Of a stretch of 64,000 nt of DNA, positions 52,566 through 60,682 are shown one piece after another (position 1 is the first letter of the stretch; each line of letters opens with the position of its first letter). A program made the translations under genes and the position numbers. The notes under the pieces were generated by a model. That model was not told the DNA's origin and did no database searches. It saw nothing but the letters and a program-made list of their open reading frames with translations. The stretch lies in contig NZ_CBFHNB010000001.1 in the NCBI RefSeq assembly GCF_965657105.1, forward strand, positions 39,683 to 103,682. The letters are read 5' to 3'. The DNA is from Puniceispirillum sp965657105. Its GTDB lineage: Bacteria > Pseudomonadota > Alphaproteobacteria > Puniceispirillales > Puniceispirillaceae.

Positions 52566-53894
52566 TTAAGACAGAAACGCGTCTTCATAACGATATGTCG
52601 AAAGCGGAATCGCGCCTTGATCGGTCACCACCACCTGTTCTTCCAGCTTCACACCATCACGGCCACCAACAGCCCCGACATAGGCTTCAACACACAAAGT
52701 CATACCAACCTCAAAACAACCGCCATAGCCATGATGTTCGACATCTTCCGGATAGCGCACAGACGGATATTCGTCACATAGCCCAACACCATGCGCCAGC
52801 ACACCATAACGCAAGGCGCGGTATTCTTCGGGTAGCCGATGCGCAATGCGGGTCATGTCGGAAAAACGCATACCAGGCTCGATCAGCCCGATATTGGTCA
52901 TCACATGGTCATAGGCCACCTGGTAAAGATGTTTTTGCGTGTCACGTGGTGACCCATCACCCACCAGCCATGTGCGCGAAATATCACAACAATAACCATA
53001 GGTGCCCACAAGATCAGTATCAAAGGCCATCAGATCACCATCCTGCATGATTCGTGGGCCACATTCCTGAAACCACGGATTAGTGCGGGGGCCTGATGAC
53101 AGGATCCGCGTTTCAATCCATTCACCCCCACGCTTGATATTGCCTGCATGCAATACTGCCCATAATTCATTTTCACTAATGCCGGCACGCATTTCATCGC
53201 GCATTTCTTCAACAGCTAATTCGCATGTGGCAATCGCACAGCGCATGGCATTCAGTTCATTCTCATTCTTGATCGATCGCCCGTGTTCAGTTAGCACCTG
53301 CCCTTCAAGCACCTCGACGCCAAGTCCCACCAAAGCGGCATAGCCAAGATTTTCCATTTTATCGACAGCCAGACGTTTATTGCCTGGCGCATAACGGTGC
53401 ATGATATCGACCATCTGATCGGCAAAGGCTTTCGCTGCCTCAGCGGTCCTGTCACCTGTTTCAAAATAAAAGAAACTGGCGCCACCACGAAGTTCACCCA
53501 CCAGCGGTAAATGCGCCGATAGATGTTCACAATTATGAAAATCCCACAGAATCATCTTACCTTCGGGGGGTACGAAACAGGCACGCGCCATATTATGCGA
53601 CGTCCATAACTGCATATTGGTCGTATCGGTGGCATAGCGGATATTCAGCGGGTCAAACAGTAGCAGACCCGCGCAATCATGTTTGCGTATCTGTTGTTGC
53701 AAACGCTCAAGCCGATAAGCCCGCAATGCAGGCATATCTGGAGCGGTAAGCCCTAGCTGTTTCCATTCTTCAAAAGCTAAAGCCGTCGGGCCTATTTCCA
53801 CCCGGTCATTATCATCAGGCGTATTATCCGGTTTCAAATGCAAACGCCGCGTCGGATCAATTTTACGGTTTGAACCTACAATTAACTGACTCAT
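52566..53894 (-). CDS. dddP: DMSP lyase DddP
   Basis: 442 aa from ATG 53894 with GGAGG 5 nt upstream. M24-fold protein that cleaves dimethylsulfoniopropionate to DMS and acrylate. It follows DddP closely: DNDRVEIGPTALAFEEW near 28-44, LLLFDPLNIRYATDTTNMQLW near 77-97, GGEWIETRILSSGPRTNPW near 256-274. The metal residues known from Roseobacter DddP are all present: Asp292, Asp294, Asp304, His368, Glu403, Glu418, at a constant offset of three. It follows acuI by 89 nt on the same strand. Confidence 0.95.
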   Translation of the reverse strand: MSQLIVGSNRKIDPTRRLHLKPDNTPDDNDRVEIGPTALAFEEWKQLGLTAPDMPALRAYRLERLQQQIRKHDCAGLLLFDPLNIRYATDTTNMQLWTSHNMARACFVPPEGKMILWDFHNCEHLSAHLPLVGELRGGASFFYFETGDRTAEAAKAFADQMVDIMHRYAPGNKRLAVDKMENLGYAALVGLGVEVLEGQVLTEHGRSIKNENELNAMRCAIATCELAVEEMRDEMRAGISENELWAVLHAGNIKRGGEWIETRILSSGPRTNPWFQECGPRIMQDGDLMAFDTDLVGTYGYCCDISRTWLVGDGSPRDTQKHLYQVAYDHVMTNIGLIEPGMRFSDMTRIAHRLPEEYRALRYGVLAHGVGLCDEYPSVRYPEDVEHHGYGGCFEVGMTLCVEAYVGAVGGRDGVKLEEQVVVTDQGAIPLSTYRYEDAFLS

Positions 53895-53983
53895 AGCATC
53901 CTCCAGCAAAGCTCTATCTGCTCACGCTGAACCTGTTTTTAAAAACCTTCAAGCATTTTCTATATACCAGCTAGCCCAACAAA

Positions 53984-54982
53984 TCAGGCATTCACATCAA
54001 CAAGAACACGTCCCTGAATCCGACCTTCAAGAATATCGGCACAATGGCCAGGCACATCCGCCAGCCCGACAACCGTAACAGCATCATTCAGCTTATCGAT
54101 AGGCAGATCGCTGGCAATGCGTGACCAAGCTGTGACGCGCCGCGCATAAGGGCATGATGCCGAATCGATACCAATAAGCCCGATACCCCGAAGCAAAAAC
54201 GGAATGACCGTCGTTGACAACGCATTGCCGCCGGCATTACCAACCGCAGCAACAGTCGCATTGGGTTTCATTTGCGTCAGCACCCGTGCCAGAATTTTGC
54301 CGCCTACAGCATCGATACAGCCAGCCCATCGCGCTGATTCCATTGGGCGACCGGTTTCCTCTTCAAGATCAGCCCGGGCAACAATAGTGCGTGCGCCAAG
54401 CCCTGTCAGATAATCCGCAATATCTGGACGCCCTGTCATCGCAGTTACCTCATAGCCTGTAGCGGCCAACAATGCCGTGGCAATGGATCCAACGCCACCA
54501 CCGGCACCTGTTAACAGAATTTCACCATCATGCTTTTGTAATCCACGATCTTCCAGCGTCAGAATTGACAACATTGCGGTCAGGCCTGCCGTACCAACCG
54601 ACATCGCATCACGCGTTGTCAAGCCTTTGGGAAGCGGCACCAGCCAGTCTGCTTTGACTTTGGCACGCTGGGCAAAGCCGCCCCACCAGACCTCGCCAAC
54701 ACGCCAGCCTGTCAGAATAACCTTATCACCAGGACTATAGCGATCATCCTCGCTCAAAATAACCTCACCAGCGAAATCGATACCCGGAATATGCGGATAA
54801 CTTTTCACCAGACCACGTTGCCCAGCAAAACATAGACCGTCTTTATAATTGACGGTCGAATATTCAACCGCAATGAGCACGTCCCCCTCGGCAGGCAATT
54901 CGGATTCGTCAAGCTGTTCGACGGCGTGACTGAGATTCTCATCATCATCACGGTTCAGGACAAGTGCGTTAAATTTTGACAT
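53984..54982 (-). CDS. acuI: Acryloyl-CoA reductase AcuI (MDR family)
   Basis: 332 aa from ATG 54982 with GGAG 6 nt upstream. Zinc-free MDR reductase of the AcuI/YhdH type: VEYSTVNYKDGLCFAGQRG, HIPGIDFAGEV, GWRVGEVWWGGFAQRA, NADPH-binding LLTGAGGGVGSIATAL. It reduces acryloyl-CoA to propionyl-CoA and protects against acrylate. Its place directly upstream of dddP is the expected DMSP lyase context; propionyl-CoA then feeds the mutAB route. Confidence 0.94.
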   Translation of the reverse strand: MSKFNALVLNRDDDENLSHAVEQLDESELPAEGDVLIAVEYSTVNYKDGLCFAGQRGLVKSYPHIPGIDFAGEVILSEDDRYSPGDKVILTGWRVGEVWWGGFAQRAKVKADWLVPLPKGLTTRDAMSVGTAGLTAMLSILTLEDRGLQKHDGEILLTGAGGGVGSIATALLAATGYEVTAMTGRPDIADYLTGLGARTIVARADLEEETGRPMESARWAGCIDAVGGKILARVLTQMKPNATVAAVGNAGGNALSTTVIPFLLRGIGLIGIDSASCPYARRVTAWSRIASDLPIDKLNDAVTVVGLADVPGHCADILEGRIQGRVLVDVNA

Positions 54983-55321
54983 TAGTTTCTCCACTATTGG
55001 TGGCAATGTGCCACGCGCAAACTATGCGCCGATAACAGCAATTTTAAGCGCATCTGCCAAGTCCAAAAAAGCTAACAGCTAGTTTTTCTGGCATTCAAAC
55101 CTTGCTTGTCACACAATATCGCTTTGAAAAGTGGATTTGAAGTGATGCACAAACTTCATTAAGGCACGCCATGACGCCGTTTCACCCTCAAATACACCTA
55201 TATTGGCTTCCTGCCTGTATAATGGGCTGACATCAAAATTAGAAAAAACTTGAGTAAAACCTTAATTAGAAAGATTATTTATTCCGAACAATAAACCGGG
55301 TGATGAAAACAGGCGTTTATA
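54983..55321. other. Divergent gap between acuI and the siaB-like gene
   Basis: 339 nt with no gene I can support. It must hold promoters for acuI-dddP (minus) and for the siaB-like operon (plus). A perfect TATAAT occurs at 55218-55223 without a good upstream box. An AGCT-AAC-AGCT element flanked by A- and T-runs lies near 55067-55087 and has no clear terminator role between divergent genes. Confidence 0.5.
55250..55278 (+). promoter_or_regulatory. Possible sigma-70-type promoter of the siaB-like operon
   Basis: TTGAGT (55250-55255) and GATTAT (55273-55278) each match 4 of 6 consensus bases and are 17 nt apart; the leader to ATG 55322 would be about 35 nt. Weak boxes, so only a candidate. 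Confidence 0.3.
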
Positions 55322-55873
55322 ATGGACTTCGAAAAGTTTAATAAATTTGGGTCGCTTTTGCTGAAAGATGAGTTTGTCCTGAGCTATAGCGGTTACGCTT
55401 CCGAAGATGTTCTCCATTCAATGGGAGAAACATTGCGCCAGAGGCTTGGTGATCACACCGATGATAAAGGCAAAATCAAACATGTCTTTTCGGTCTTTGT
55501 CGAACTTATGCAGAATTTGATCCGTTATGGTGCCAAAGGACCACATCCAACACCAAAGACAGAAAGCCGGCAAGCCTTTGGTTTGATCATGGTGGTTCAA
55601 AATGGCCCCACAATTGAGGTCATGTCGGGAAATTATGTTTCAAAAGATGAAGCAAATGATTTGGTAAATAGGGTTAATGAACTCAATGATAAGTCCGCAG
55701 AAGAATTACGGGCACTTTACCGGGAAAAATTACGACAACCGCCGCATGAAGGAAGTAAAGGTGCCTCAATAGGGCTGGTTGAAGTGGCTCGGCGTGCATC
55801 AGCGCCACTATCATGTGCGGTTGAAGACACAAATCAGGGCTATTCATTTTTTATGATAAAGGCGCGCATCTAG
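55322..55873 (+). CDS. siaB: SiaB-family protein kinase
   Basis: 183 aa. SiaB is a small GHKL-like protein kinase that phosphorylates SiaC. The N-box-like VFVELMQNLIRYG (Glu61, Asn65) and the glycine-rich GSKGASIGLVEVARR (about 144-158) are visible, with FGLIMVVQNGPTIEVMSGN between. Length fits the family. It opens an operon with the siaC-like gene (10-nt gap) and a nucleotide cyclase. Symbol by family likeness; the system in Pseudomonas ends in a diguanylate cyclase instead. Confidence 0.85.
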   Translation: MDFEKFNKFGSLLLKDEFVLSYSGYASEDVLHSMGETLRQRLGDHTDDKGKIKHVFSVFVELMQNLIRYGAKGPHPTPKTESRQAFGLIMVVQNGPTIEVMSGNYVSKDEANDLVNRVNELNDKSAEELRALYREKLRQPPHEGSKGASIGLVEVARRASAPLSCAVEDTNQGYSFFMIKARI

Positions 55874-55883
55874 AGGATAGTGG

Positions 55884-56273
55884 ATGACCAATCTAAATAT
55901 TGTCGCTACATCACGAACACCAAAGATTACATTGAAAACAAAAGCTGGCACGTTGCTTATTAAGGGTGAGTCATACCCTGAAGATGTGACAGGTTTTTAT
56001 GGGCCGGTGTTTGACGCCGTCAACAAGCATCTGCAATCGCCTGACGCCAAGCTGGATGTAGATATAAAGCTGATTTATTTTAATTCATCCTCGGCGCGCG
56101 CACTTATGGAACTTCTGGATATGATGGATGCTGCCGCTGCCGATGGTGCCAAAGTATCGATCAGATGGTATTGCGATGGTGATGATGATATCACCCGCGA
56201 ATTTGCTGAGGATATTTCTGCCGATATTGAGCATATCAGCATCGATATTTTTGAGCTCACGCGCGATGACTGA
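55884..56273 (+). CDS. siaC: SiaC-family regulatory phosphoprotein
   Basis: 129 aa, the DUF1987 family. KGESYPEDVTGFYGPVF and LDVDIKLIYFNSSSARALME, in parts LIYFNSSSARAL, are the family hallmarks. In Pseudomonas aeruginosa the Thr of the equivalent NTSS motif (Thr68) is phosphorylated by SiaB, and unphosphorylated SiaC activates its cyclase. Here the position reads Asn67-Ser68, so Ser replaces Thr. The stop overlaps the cyclase ATG (ATGACTGA), showing tight coupling of the two products. Confidence 0.85.
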   Translation: MTNLNIVATSRTPKITLKTKAGTLLIKGESYPEDVTGFYGPVFDAVNKHLQSPDAKLDVDIKLIYFNSSSARALMELLDMMDAAAADGAKVSIRWYCDGDDDITREFAEDISADIEHISIDIFELTRDD

Positions 56274-57273
56274 ATCGCAATCCGATCTATCAACACACAT
56301 CCACAGCCTATTAGAGACAGATACACCGGCACCCTTATTACGTGCTGGATTAAAAGACCTGCTCAAAGCCTATCAACGCCAGACACGGCAGTTGAATAGG
56401 CTGGTCACACTTTCCGATGCCAATGCCGACAAATTGCAATTGACCAACCAGAAACTTGAACTTTTATCGCAGAACCTGTCGCGCTTTGTGGCACAGACTG
56501 TTGTCGATAGTCTGGCGGCGGGACATGACGATACTCTAAAAACGATACAGCGAAGCGAGCTGACTTTATTTTTCTCGGATATTGTTGGATTTACGGGGAT
56601 GACAGACGATTTGGCTCCTGAGCAGATGGCGTGGCTCATGAATGATTATTTCACCGAAATGACCCATATATGTAACCGCTGGGGAGGTACGCTAGATCAA
56701 TTCATTGGTGATGCTATTGTGATTTTCTTTGGCAATCCGATTAGTAATGGGCTGGATGCTGACGCGCGCGCGGCCGTTCATATGGCGCTAGAGATGCAAC
56801 AACGACTGACTGTTTTGCGCGAAAAATGGAAAGCTTCAGGCATTCCTATACCGATGCATGTGCGCATGGGCATAAGTTCGGGATTTTGCACCGTGGGGAA
56901 TTTTGGATCTAGCGAGCGTCTGCACTATACAGCAATCGGCCGCGTCGTGAATGAGGCAGCACGGACACAGGCTTTATGCCCAGTTGACAAGGTGCTTGTC
57001 ACCGAAAACACATATAATCTGGTTCGTGATCAAATCAGTTGCAAAGCATGTGACATCGCGGCATCGGTTGGGCCGCGCCAAAAGGTCAATCTGTTCGAAC
57101 CGCTCGAGACACAGGCAGAAACACTGACCAATAGCCCACCAGACGAACGTCTGATCGTGGGTAATTCTGACGGTTTCAAACTGTATTTTGACAGCAACAA
57201 GGTGACCGAAATAGGCAAGGTAAAAATCCTGCTTGAAGATGCGTTAAAATCCCTTGACGAAAAACAACCATAG
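56266..57273 (+). CDS. Class III adenylate/guanylate cyclase in the SiaD position
   Basis: 335 aa from ATG 56266. Residues 1-90 are helical with a likely coiled coil (38-80), no membrane segment; residues 97-285 are a class III cyclase domain. Metal Asp105 (FFSDIVGFT) and Asp149 (FIGDAIVIFF), Asn229 and Arg233 (GRVVNEAART) are present, so it should be active. The substrate-selecting Lys is replaced by Gln145 (LDQFIGD) and its partner is Thr222, so ATP or GTP preference is open. It is coupled to the SiaC-like gene and probably regulated by it through the N-terminal helix. Confidence 0.9.
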   Translation: MTESQSDLSTHIHSLLETDTPAPLLRAGLKDLLKAYQRQTRQLNRLVTLSDANADKLQLTNQKLELLSQNLSRFVAQTVVDSLAAGHDDTLKTIQRSELTLFFSDIVGFTGMTDDLAPEQMAWLMNDYFTEMTHICNRWGGTLDQFIGDAIVIFFGNPISNGLDADARAAVHMALEMQQRLTVLREKWKASGIPIPMHVRMGISSGFCTVGNFGSSERLHYTAIGRVVNEAARTQALCPVDKVLVTENTYNLVRDQISCKACDIAASVGPRQKVNLFEPLETQAETLTNSPPDERLIVGNSDGFKLYFDSNKVTEIGKVKILLEDALKSLDEKQP

Positions 57274-57390
57274 ATAAAACAGGTGACCTGTAAAATTAAT
57301 AGACCGTATAAAGTAATACTGCACCCAAAAGACGCCACCACAAGACAAGGTTCTGCCGAGGGTGCCTGAACGTTGAATTGGAATGCCATA

Positions 57391-57693
57391 ATGGAACCGA
57401 AAATAGCACGAATTTACCAGCGCACCTTTAAAACACAAGATGATGCCCAAGCATTTATTGACGCGACCAAAATTGTTGAAGAGCGTGTTTCTGCCGTTGA
57501 TGCCAGATATCGCGTCTATCAATTACGCGAAGCCCCCCTGATACTATTCGAAATCTGGGAATATCCTGATCAAGATGCGATGGAATGGGTTCAGACATCA
57601 ATGGAAGGTGCAGGCGCTGTGCCACGCGCCTTTAACCCAGATACGGTCAGCTACACAGCCGATATTGTCGTAGCATATGATTTTGAAGAATAA
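57391..57693 (+). CDS. Small protein, possible dimeric alpha/beta-barrel fold
   Basis: 100 aa from ATG 57391 (GGA 8 nt upstream). The pattern KIARIYQRTFKTQDDAQAF, then YRVYQLREAPLILFEIWEYPDQDAMEWV, in parts LILFEIWEYPD, resembles the strand-helix-strand plan of ABM-like ferredoxin-fold proteins, but I cannot name a family. It lies 117 nt behind the cyclase on the same strand, and its stop is 1 nt from the stop of the SiaA-like gene. Confidence 0.65.
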   Translation: MEPKIARIYQRTFKTQDDAQAFIDATKIVEERVSAVDARYRVYQLREAPLILFEIWEYPDQDAMEWVQTSMEGAGAVPRAFNPDTVSYTADIVVAYDFEE

Positions 57694-57694
57694 G

Positions 57695-59566
57695 TCAGTC
57701 TTTTTGCGACGGCTTGAAAGCTAGGACGGTCACATCGTCACGACGTTCTTCAGAACCTTGCCAGTCTTTCAGCGTTTTTGCCAGAAACCGAGCCAGTTTA
57801 CTTGGGTCATTCCCCTGTACATGATCTAATGCCTCGGCAAACCGGCGGCTGCCAAAGACTCGGTTTTCAGCCGAACCCACCTGCGTGATGAAACCATCAG
57901 TCGCGATCACAAAACTGTTTGTATCAATATCGATATCATAGGTTTTGAAGTCTGGTAGCTTGGCATTCACATCATAGCCAAGCATAGCCTTGTCACCACG
58001 CAACCTCGTGGCGGCACCCTCTTCGGGCACTAGATAAAGATCCATTGATGCGCCACAAAACTTTAGCCTGTCATAGTCTTTGCTAAACCTTAGAACTGCA
58101 CAATCGAGCCCGTCTTTGCCAGCTGTCTTATCAGATGAAAGGCCAAGTGCCGCGCAAACACCTTCATGAAGCTTATACATCAATTTTGTCCCCGAAAGGG
58201 CACTTGTCGTGGACACTGCAATCTGGTCAAGAACCGACGTGACAATCAGTGTCATAAACGCTCCTGGCACACCATGACCAGTACAATCAAAAAATACCAG
58301 ATAGTCATGGTTGCTAATCTTTTTGAGCCAGTAGAAGTCACCTCCAACCAGATCCTTGGGTTGCCAGATAGCAATTGTTTTCCCCAAAATCGCTGTCATA
58401 TGCTTTCGATCGCAAAGCAAAGCACGCTGAATATTACTTGCATATTGTAGCGAGTCATTGATATCACGACTGGTTTCTTCCAGTAGCCGTGCCCGCAATT
58501 TCTGAACCGTTATGTCCGAACCAGTGCCCCGATACCCCGTAAACACAGATGCCTCGTCAAAAACAGGTTTGCCATTAATCGACACCCATTTGACGTTACC
58601 GCCGCCATCAATAAGTTGATATTCCAGATTGCGAAACTCTTCATGCCGCTTCATTAGCTTTGTATGCTGACGCAGCATTTCATTTTCGGCTTCCCCAGCG
58701 TTAATATCAATATGCGATTTACCAATCACATCCTCATCACGTAATACGAACAAGTCAAAAAATCGTTCTGAAATAAATGCAAAATTCAGATTTTCATCCA
58801 TTTCATAGAACCAGTCCCCCGAAATCTCGGCAAGGTCTTTGAAACGTTGTTCGCTTGTCACTAATGAGTCCTGATATCGTTGAAGCCGGCGCATATAATA
58901 GCGTGATGCAGCGGCAAGCTTGTTATAGACATCGACCATAGCCCCCAGTTCATCATTGCGAACCCGCTTGGCAAGCACCGGATTTTCTGGCGATGCAACG
59001 ATCATCGCCGATTTCAGTAAATCAAGCGGGCGCAATACTACATTGCGGAAAGACAAGGCCAGCGCACAAAAGATCACCAGAATGATAATAAAAATTGTCG
59101 CTGCAAACAGCGCTGTTTCCATATAAAGATTGCGGGCTGAAATGCTCTCATCAATCCGCAGCGTCAACACCCGCCCTGGCTGGCTAAAGCTTTGGTCAAA
59201 TGTCATGGTCTCACCGACCATGGGAAGCTTTGCACAGCCAATCGCTGGCCAGGACAGAGCCAACGCGCCATTATCCAGAATATCGACACATTGCACATAA
59301 TGAAAGGCCGCAAACAGACGCAAAATACGTCGCGCTTCAGCGTGCCGATCGTCAGCCAGCGCCGCTTCCAGAAGTGGCGCGCTTATGTGCACCGTATTGG
59401 CAAGTTCTACCGCCATCCGGTTTGAGGCATTAACTGACCGATATTGATAGAAACCGGCAACGGCAAGCAGACTTCCTAAAGTAGCCGAAGCAAGACATAA
59501 AAGAAAAAATTGCGTAAATAGGCTGTTTCGCGAAAATATCTTTGCCCATCCTGCCTTGGACAACAT
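57695..59566 (-). CDS. siaA: SiaA-like membrane PP2C phosphatase with PAS domain
   Basis: 623 aa from ATG 59566. Order: membrane segment about 17-41, periplasmic sensor 42-150, second segment 151-173, HAMP 174-230, PAS 240-355, then a SpoIIE/PP2C-type phosphatase 365-620. Metal Asp residues are seen in GGDFYW (410), FFDCTGHGVPGAF (427), ATDGF (557) and RRDDVTVLAF (610-611). SiaA dephosphorylates SiaC in Pseudomonas; that protein lacks a PAS domain, so this version has a second input. It follows a secreted-protein gene by 4 nt and converges on the kinase operon. Confidence 0.87.
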   Translation of the reverse strand: MLSKAGWAKIFSRNSLFTQFFLLCLASATLGSLLAVAGFYQYRSVNASNRMAVELANTVHISAPLLEAALADDRHAEARRILRLFAAFHYVQCVDILDNGALALSWPAIGCAKLPMVGETMTFDQSFSQPGRVLTLRIDESISARNLYMETALFAATIFIIILVIFCALALSFRNVVLRPLDLLKSAMIVASPENPVLAKRVRNDELGAMVDVYNKLAAASRYYMRRLQRYQDSLVTSEQRFKDLAEISGDWFYEMDENLNFAFISERFFDLFVLRDEDVIGKSHIDINAGEAENEMLRQHTKLMKRHEEFRNLEYQLIDGGGNVKWVSINGKPVFDEASVFTGYRGTGSDITVQKLRARLLEETSRDINDSLQYASNIQRALLCDRKHMTAILGKTIAIWQPKDLVGGDFYWLKKISNHDYLVFFDCTGHGVPGAFMTLIVTSVLDQIAVSTTSALSGTKLMYKLHEGVCAALGLSSDKTAGKDGLDCAVLRFSKDYDRLKFCGASMDLYLVPEEGAATRLRGDKAMLGYDVNAKLPDFKTYDIDIDTNSFVIATDGFITQVGSAENRVFGSRRFAEALDHVQGNDPSKLARFLAKTLKDWQGSEERRDDVTVLAFKPSQKD

Positions 59567-59570
59567 GACG

Positions 59571-59960
59571 TTAAGAGCCTGAATTGGCGATGGCTTTGCG
59601 GAGCAGATCACGCTGGTTCATCATTACATCGACAACCATCCATCCGTCTGTACCGTTTCGCACCAGAAAATCAGCTTCATATTTCTTACCTGCCGCATCG
59701 AACATTTCGATACAGAGAAAATAATCCGTCCCATAAGGTATAATGCGCGGATGGATTGCGCCTGGGAACACCGACACACGAAAACCTGTATCGCGGTCAA
59801 TCACCCCAAAAGCACCTGCCTCATCTGCAGCCTCTTCTAAAAAGGTAATCATCGTTGTCTGTAATTGCGCTTTGGTAACAGCATCCAGTTTCGATGCGCT
59901 TACATGATGCGGCATGATCACCAGCCACAGGCTGGCCATGAATATATACACAGCTTTCAT
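59571..59960 (-). CDS. Small secreted protein upstream of siaA-like gene, unknown
   Basis: 129 aa from ATG 59960 (GGAG 7 nt upstream). Signal peptide MKAVYIFMASLWLVIMPHHV with cleavage near VSA-SK; the mature part is a helix (VTKAQLQTTMITFLEEAAD) followed by strands (GFRVSVFPGAIH, TDYFLCIEMFDAAGKKYEAD, GTDGWMVVDVMM), like an NTF2/cystatin-type fold. No family recognised. Four nt before siaA, so it may be a periplasmic partner of the SiaA sensor domain. Confidence 0.75.
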   Translation of the reverse strand: MKAVYIFMASLWLVIMPHHVSASKLDAVTKAQLQTTMITFLEEAADEAGAFGVIDRDTGFRVSVFPGAIHPRIIPYGTDYFLCIEMFDAAGKKYEADFLVRNGTDGWMVVDVMMNQRDLLRKAIANSGS

Positions 59961-60087
59961 TCGACACTCCATTTCAGTATCGAACCACTTTAATGGCGTT
60001 AGTGTATTGGCCAAAGCACGATATTGACTATTGCCTAAAATCATACCTCGCTCTTGGAAAATTCAGAATAAAGGCTATATTCAAAAT

Positions 60088-60636
60088 ATGCGGTATTTGA
60101 AAATCATCATATTAATTCTTACACTGACGCCAGCGCCTGCTCTAGCGGATCAGAGTAATCCTGCGCTGAATGAACTATTTCAGTCATTACAGGTAACAAC
60201 AACCAGCAAAGCCAGAGATATAGAAAGCAAAATTTGGTCTTTATGGGTTGTTCATGACAGCAATCCGGATGCAACCGGCATGATGCGCCTAGGCATCCAG
60301 ATGATGCAGGCTAATCAACTGGCCGAAGCTGGGCTTGTTTTTTCCCGCCTCATCGATACGCAACCTGATTTCGCCGAAGCGTGGAACAAGCGCGCGACTG
60401 TGCGCTATATGTTGGGCGATCACGATGGATCCAAAGCCGACATCGTCGAGGTGCTAGAACGTGAGCCGCGCCATTTTGGCGCCTTGTCAGGGCTGGCTAT
60501 GATCCATATGCAAAACGGCAATCTAAAAGGCGCGTTGAATGCTTATGAGGCGGCCTTGCTGATAAACCCCTTCATGCTCAATGCCCAGACGATGATCGAT
60601 GCCCTAAAGCAAAAATTGCAAGGCCAGGCATTGTAA
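60088..60636 (+). CDS. Secreted TPR-repeat protein
   Basis: 182 aa from ATG 60088; an upstream in-frame start would add a charged leader. Signal peptide MRYLKIIILILTLTPAPALA, cut before DQ. Then three or so tetratricopeptide-like units (AEAGLVFSRLIDTQPDFAEAW, split as LVFSRLIDTQPDFAEAW; HDGSKADIVEVLEREPRHFGAL; LKGALNAYEAALLINP). Probably a periplasmic scaffold. Divergent from the secreted-protein/siaA pair over a 127-nt gap, so perhaps co-regulated with it. Confidence 0.82.
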   Translation: MRYLKIIILILTLTPAPALADQSNPALNELFQSLQVTTTSKARDIESKIWSLWVVHDSNPDATGMMRLGIQMMQANQLAEAGLVFSRLIDTQPDFAEAWNKRATVRYMLGDHDGSKADIVEVLEREPRHFGALSGLAMIHMQNGNLKGALNAYEAALLINPFMLNAQTMIDALKQKLQGQAL

Positions 60637-60682
60637 CCTGCCAGCGTAACCTGTCAGCCCAGCCTTGCAGATCACATGCTTA

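Noticed and set aside
52448..53050. 200-codon plus-strand frame
   Set aside because: Opposite the dddP 3' half and overlapping hpt; His/Pro-rich shadow.
55884..56273. Reading the SiaC-like protein as a STAS anti-anti-sigma factor
   Set aside because: The partners could suggest an Rsb-type switch, but the sequence has DUF1987 hallmarks and there is no sigma factor gene nearby.
57279..57291. ACAGG-TGA-CCTGT hairpin after the cyclase gene
   Set aside because: Only 5 bp and followed by AAAATT, so not a convincing terminator.
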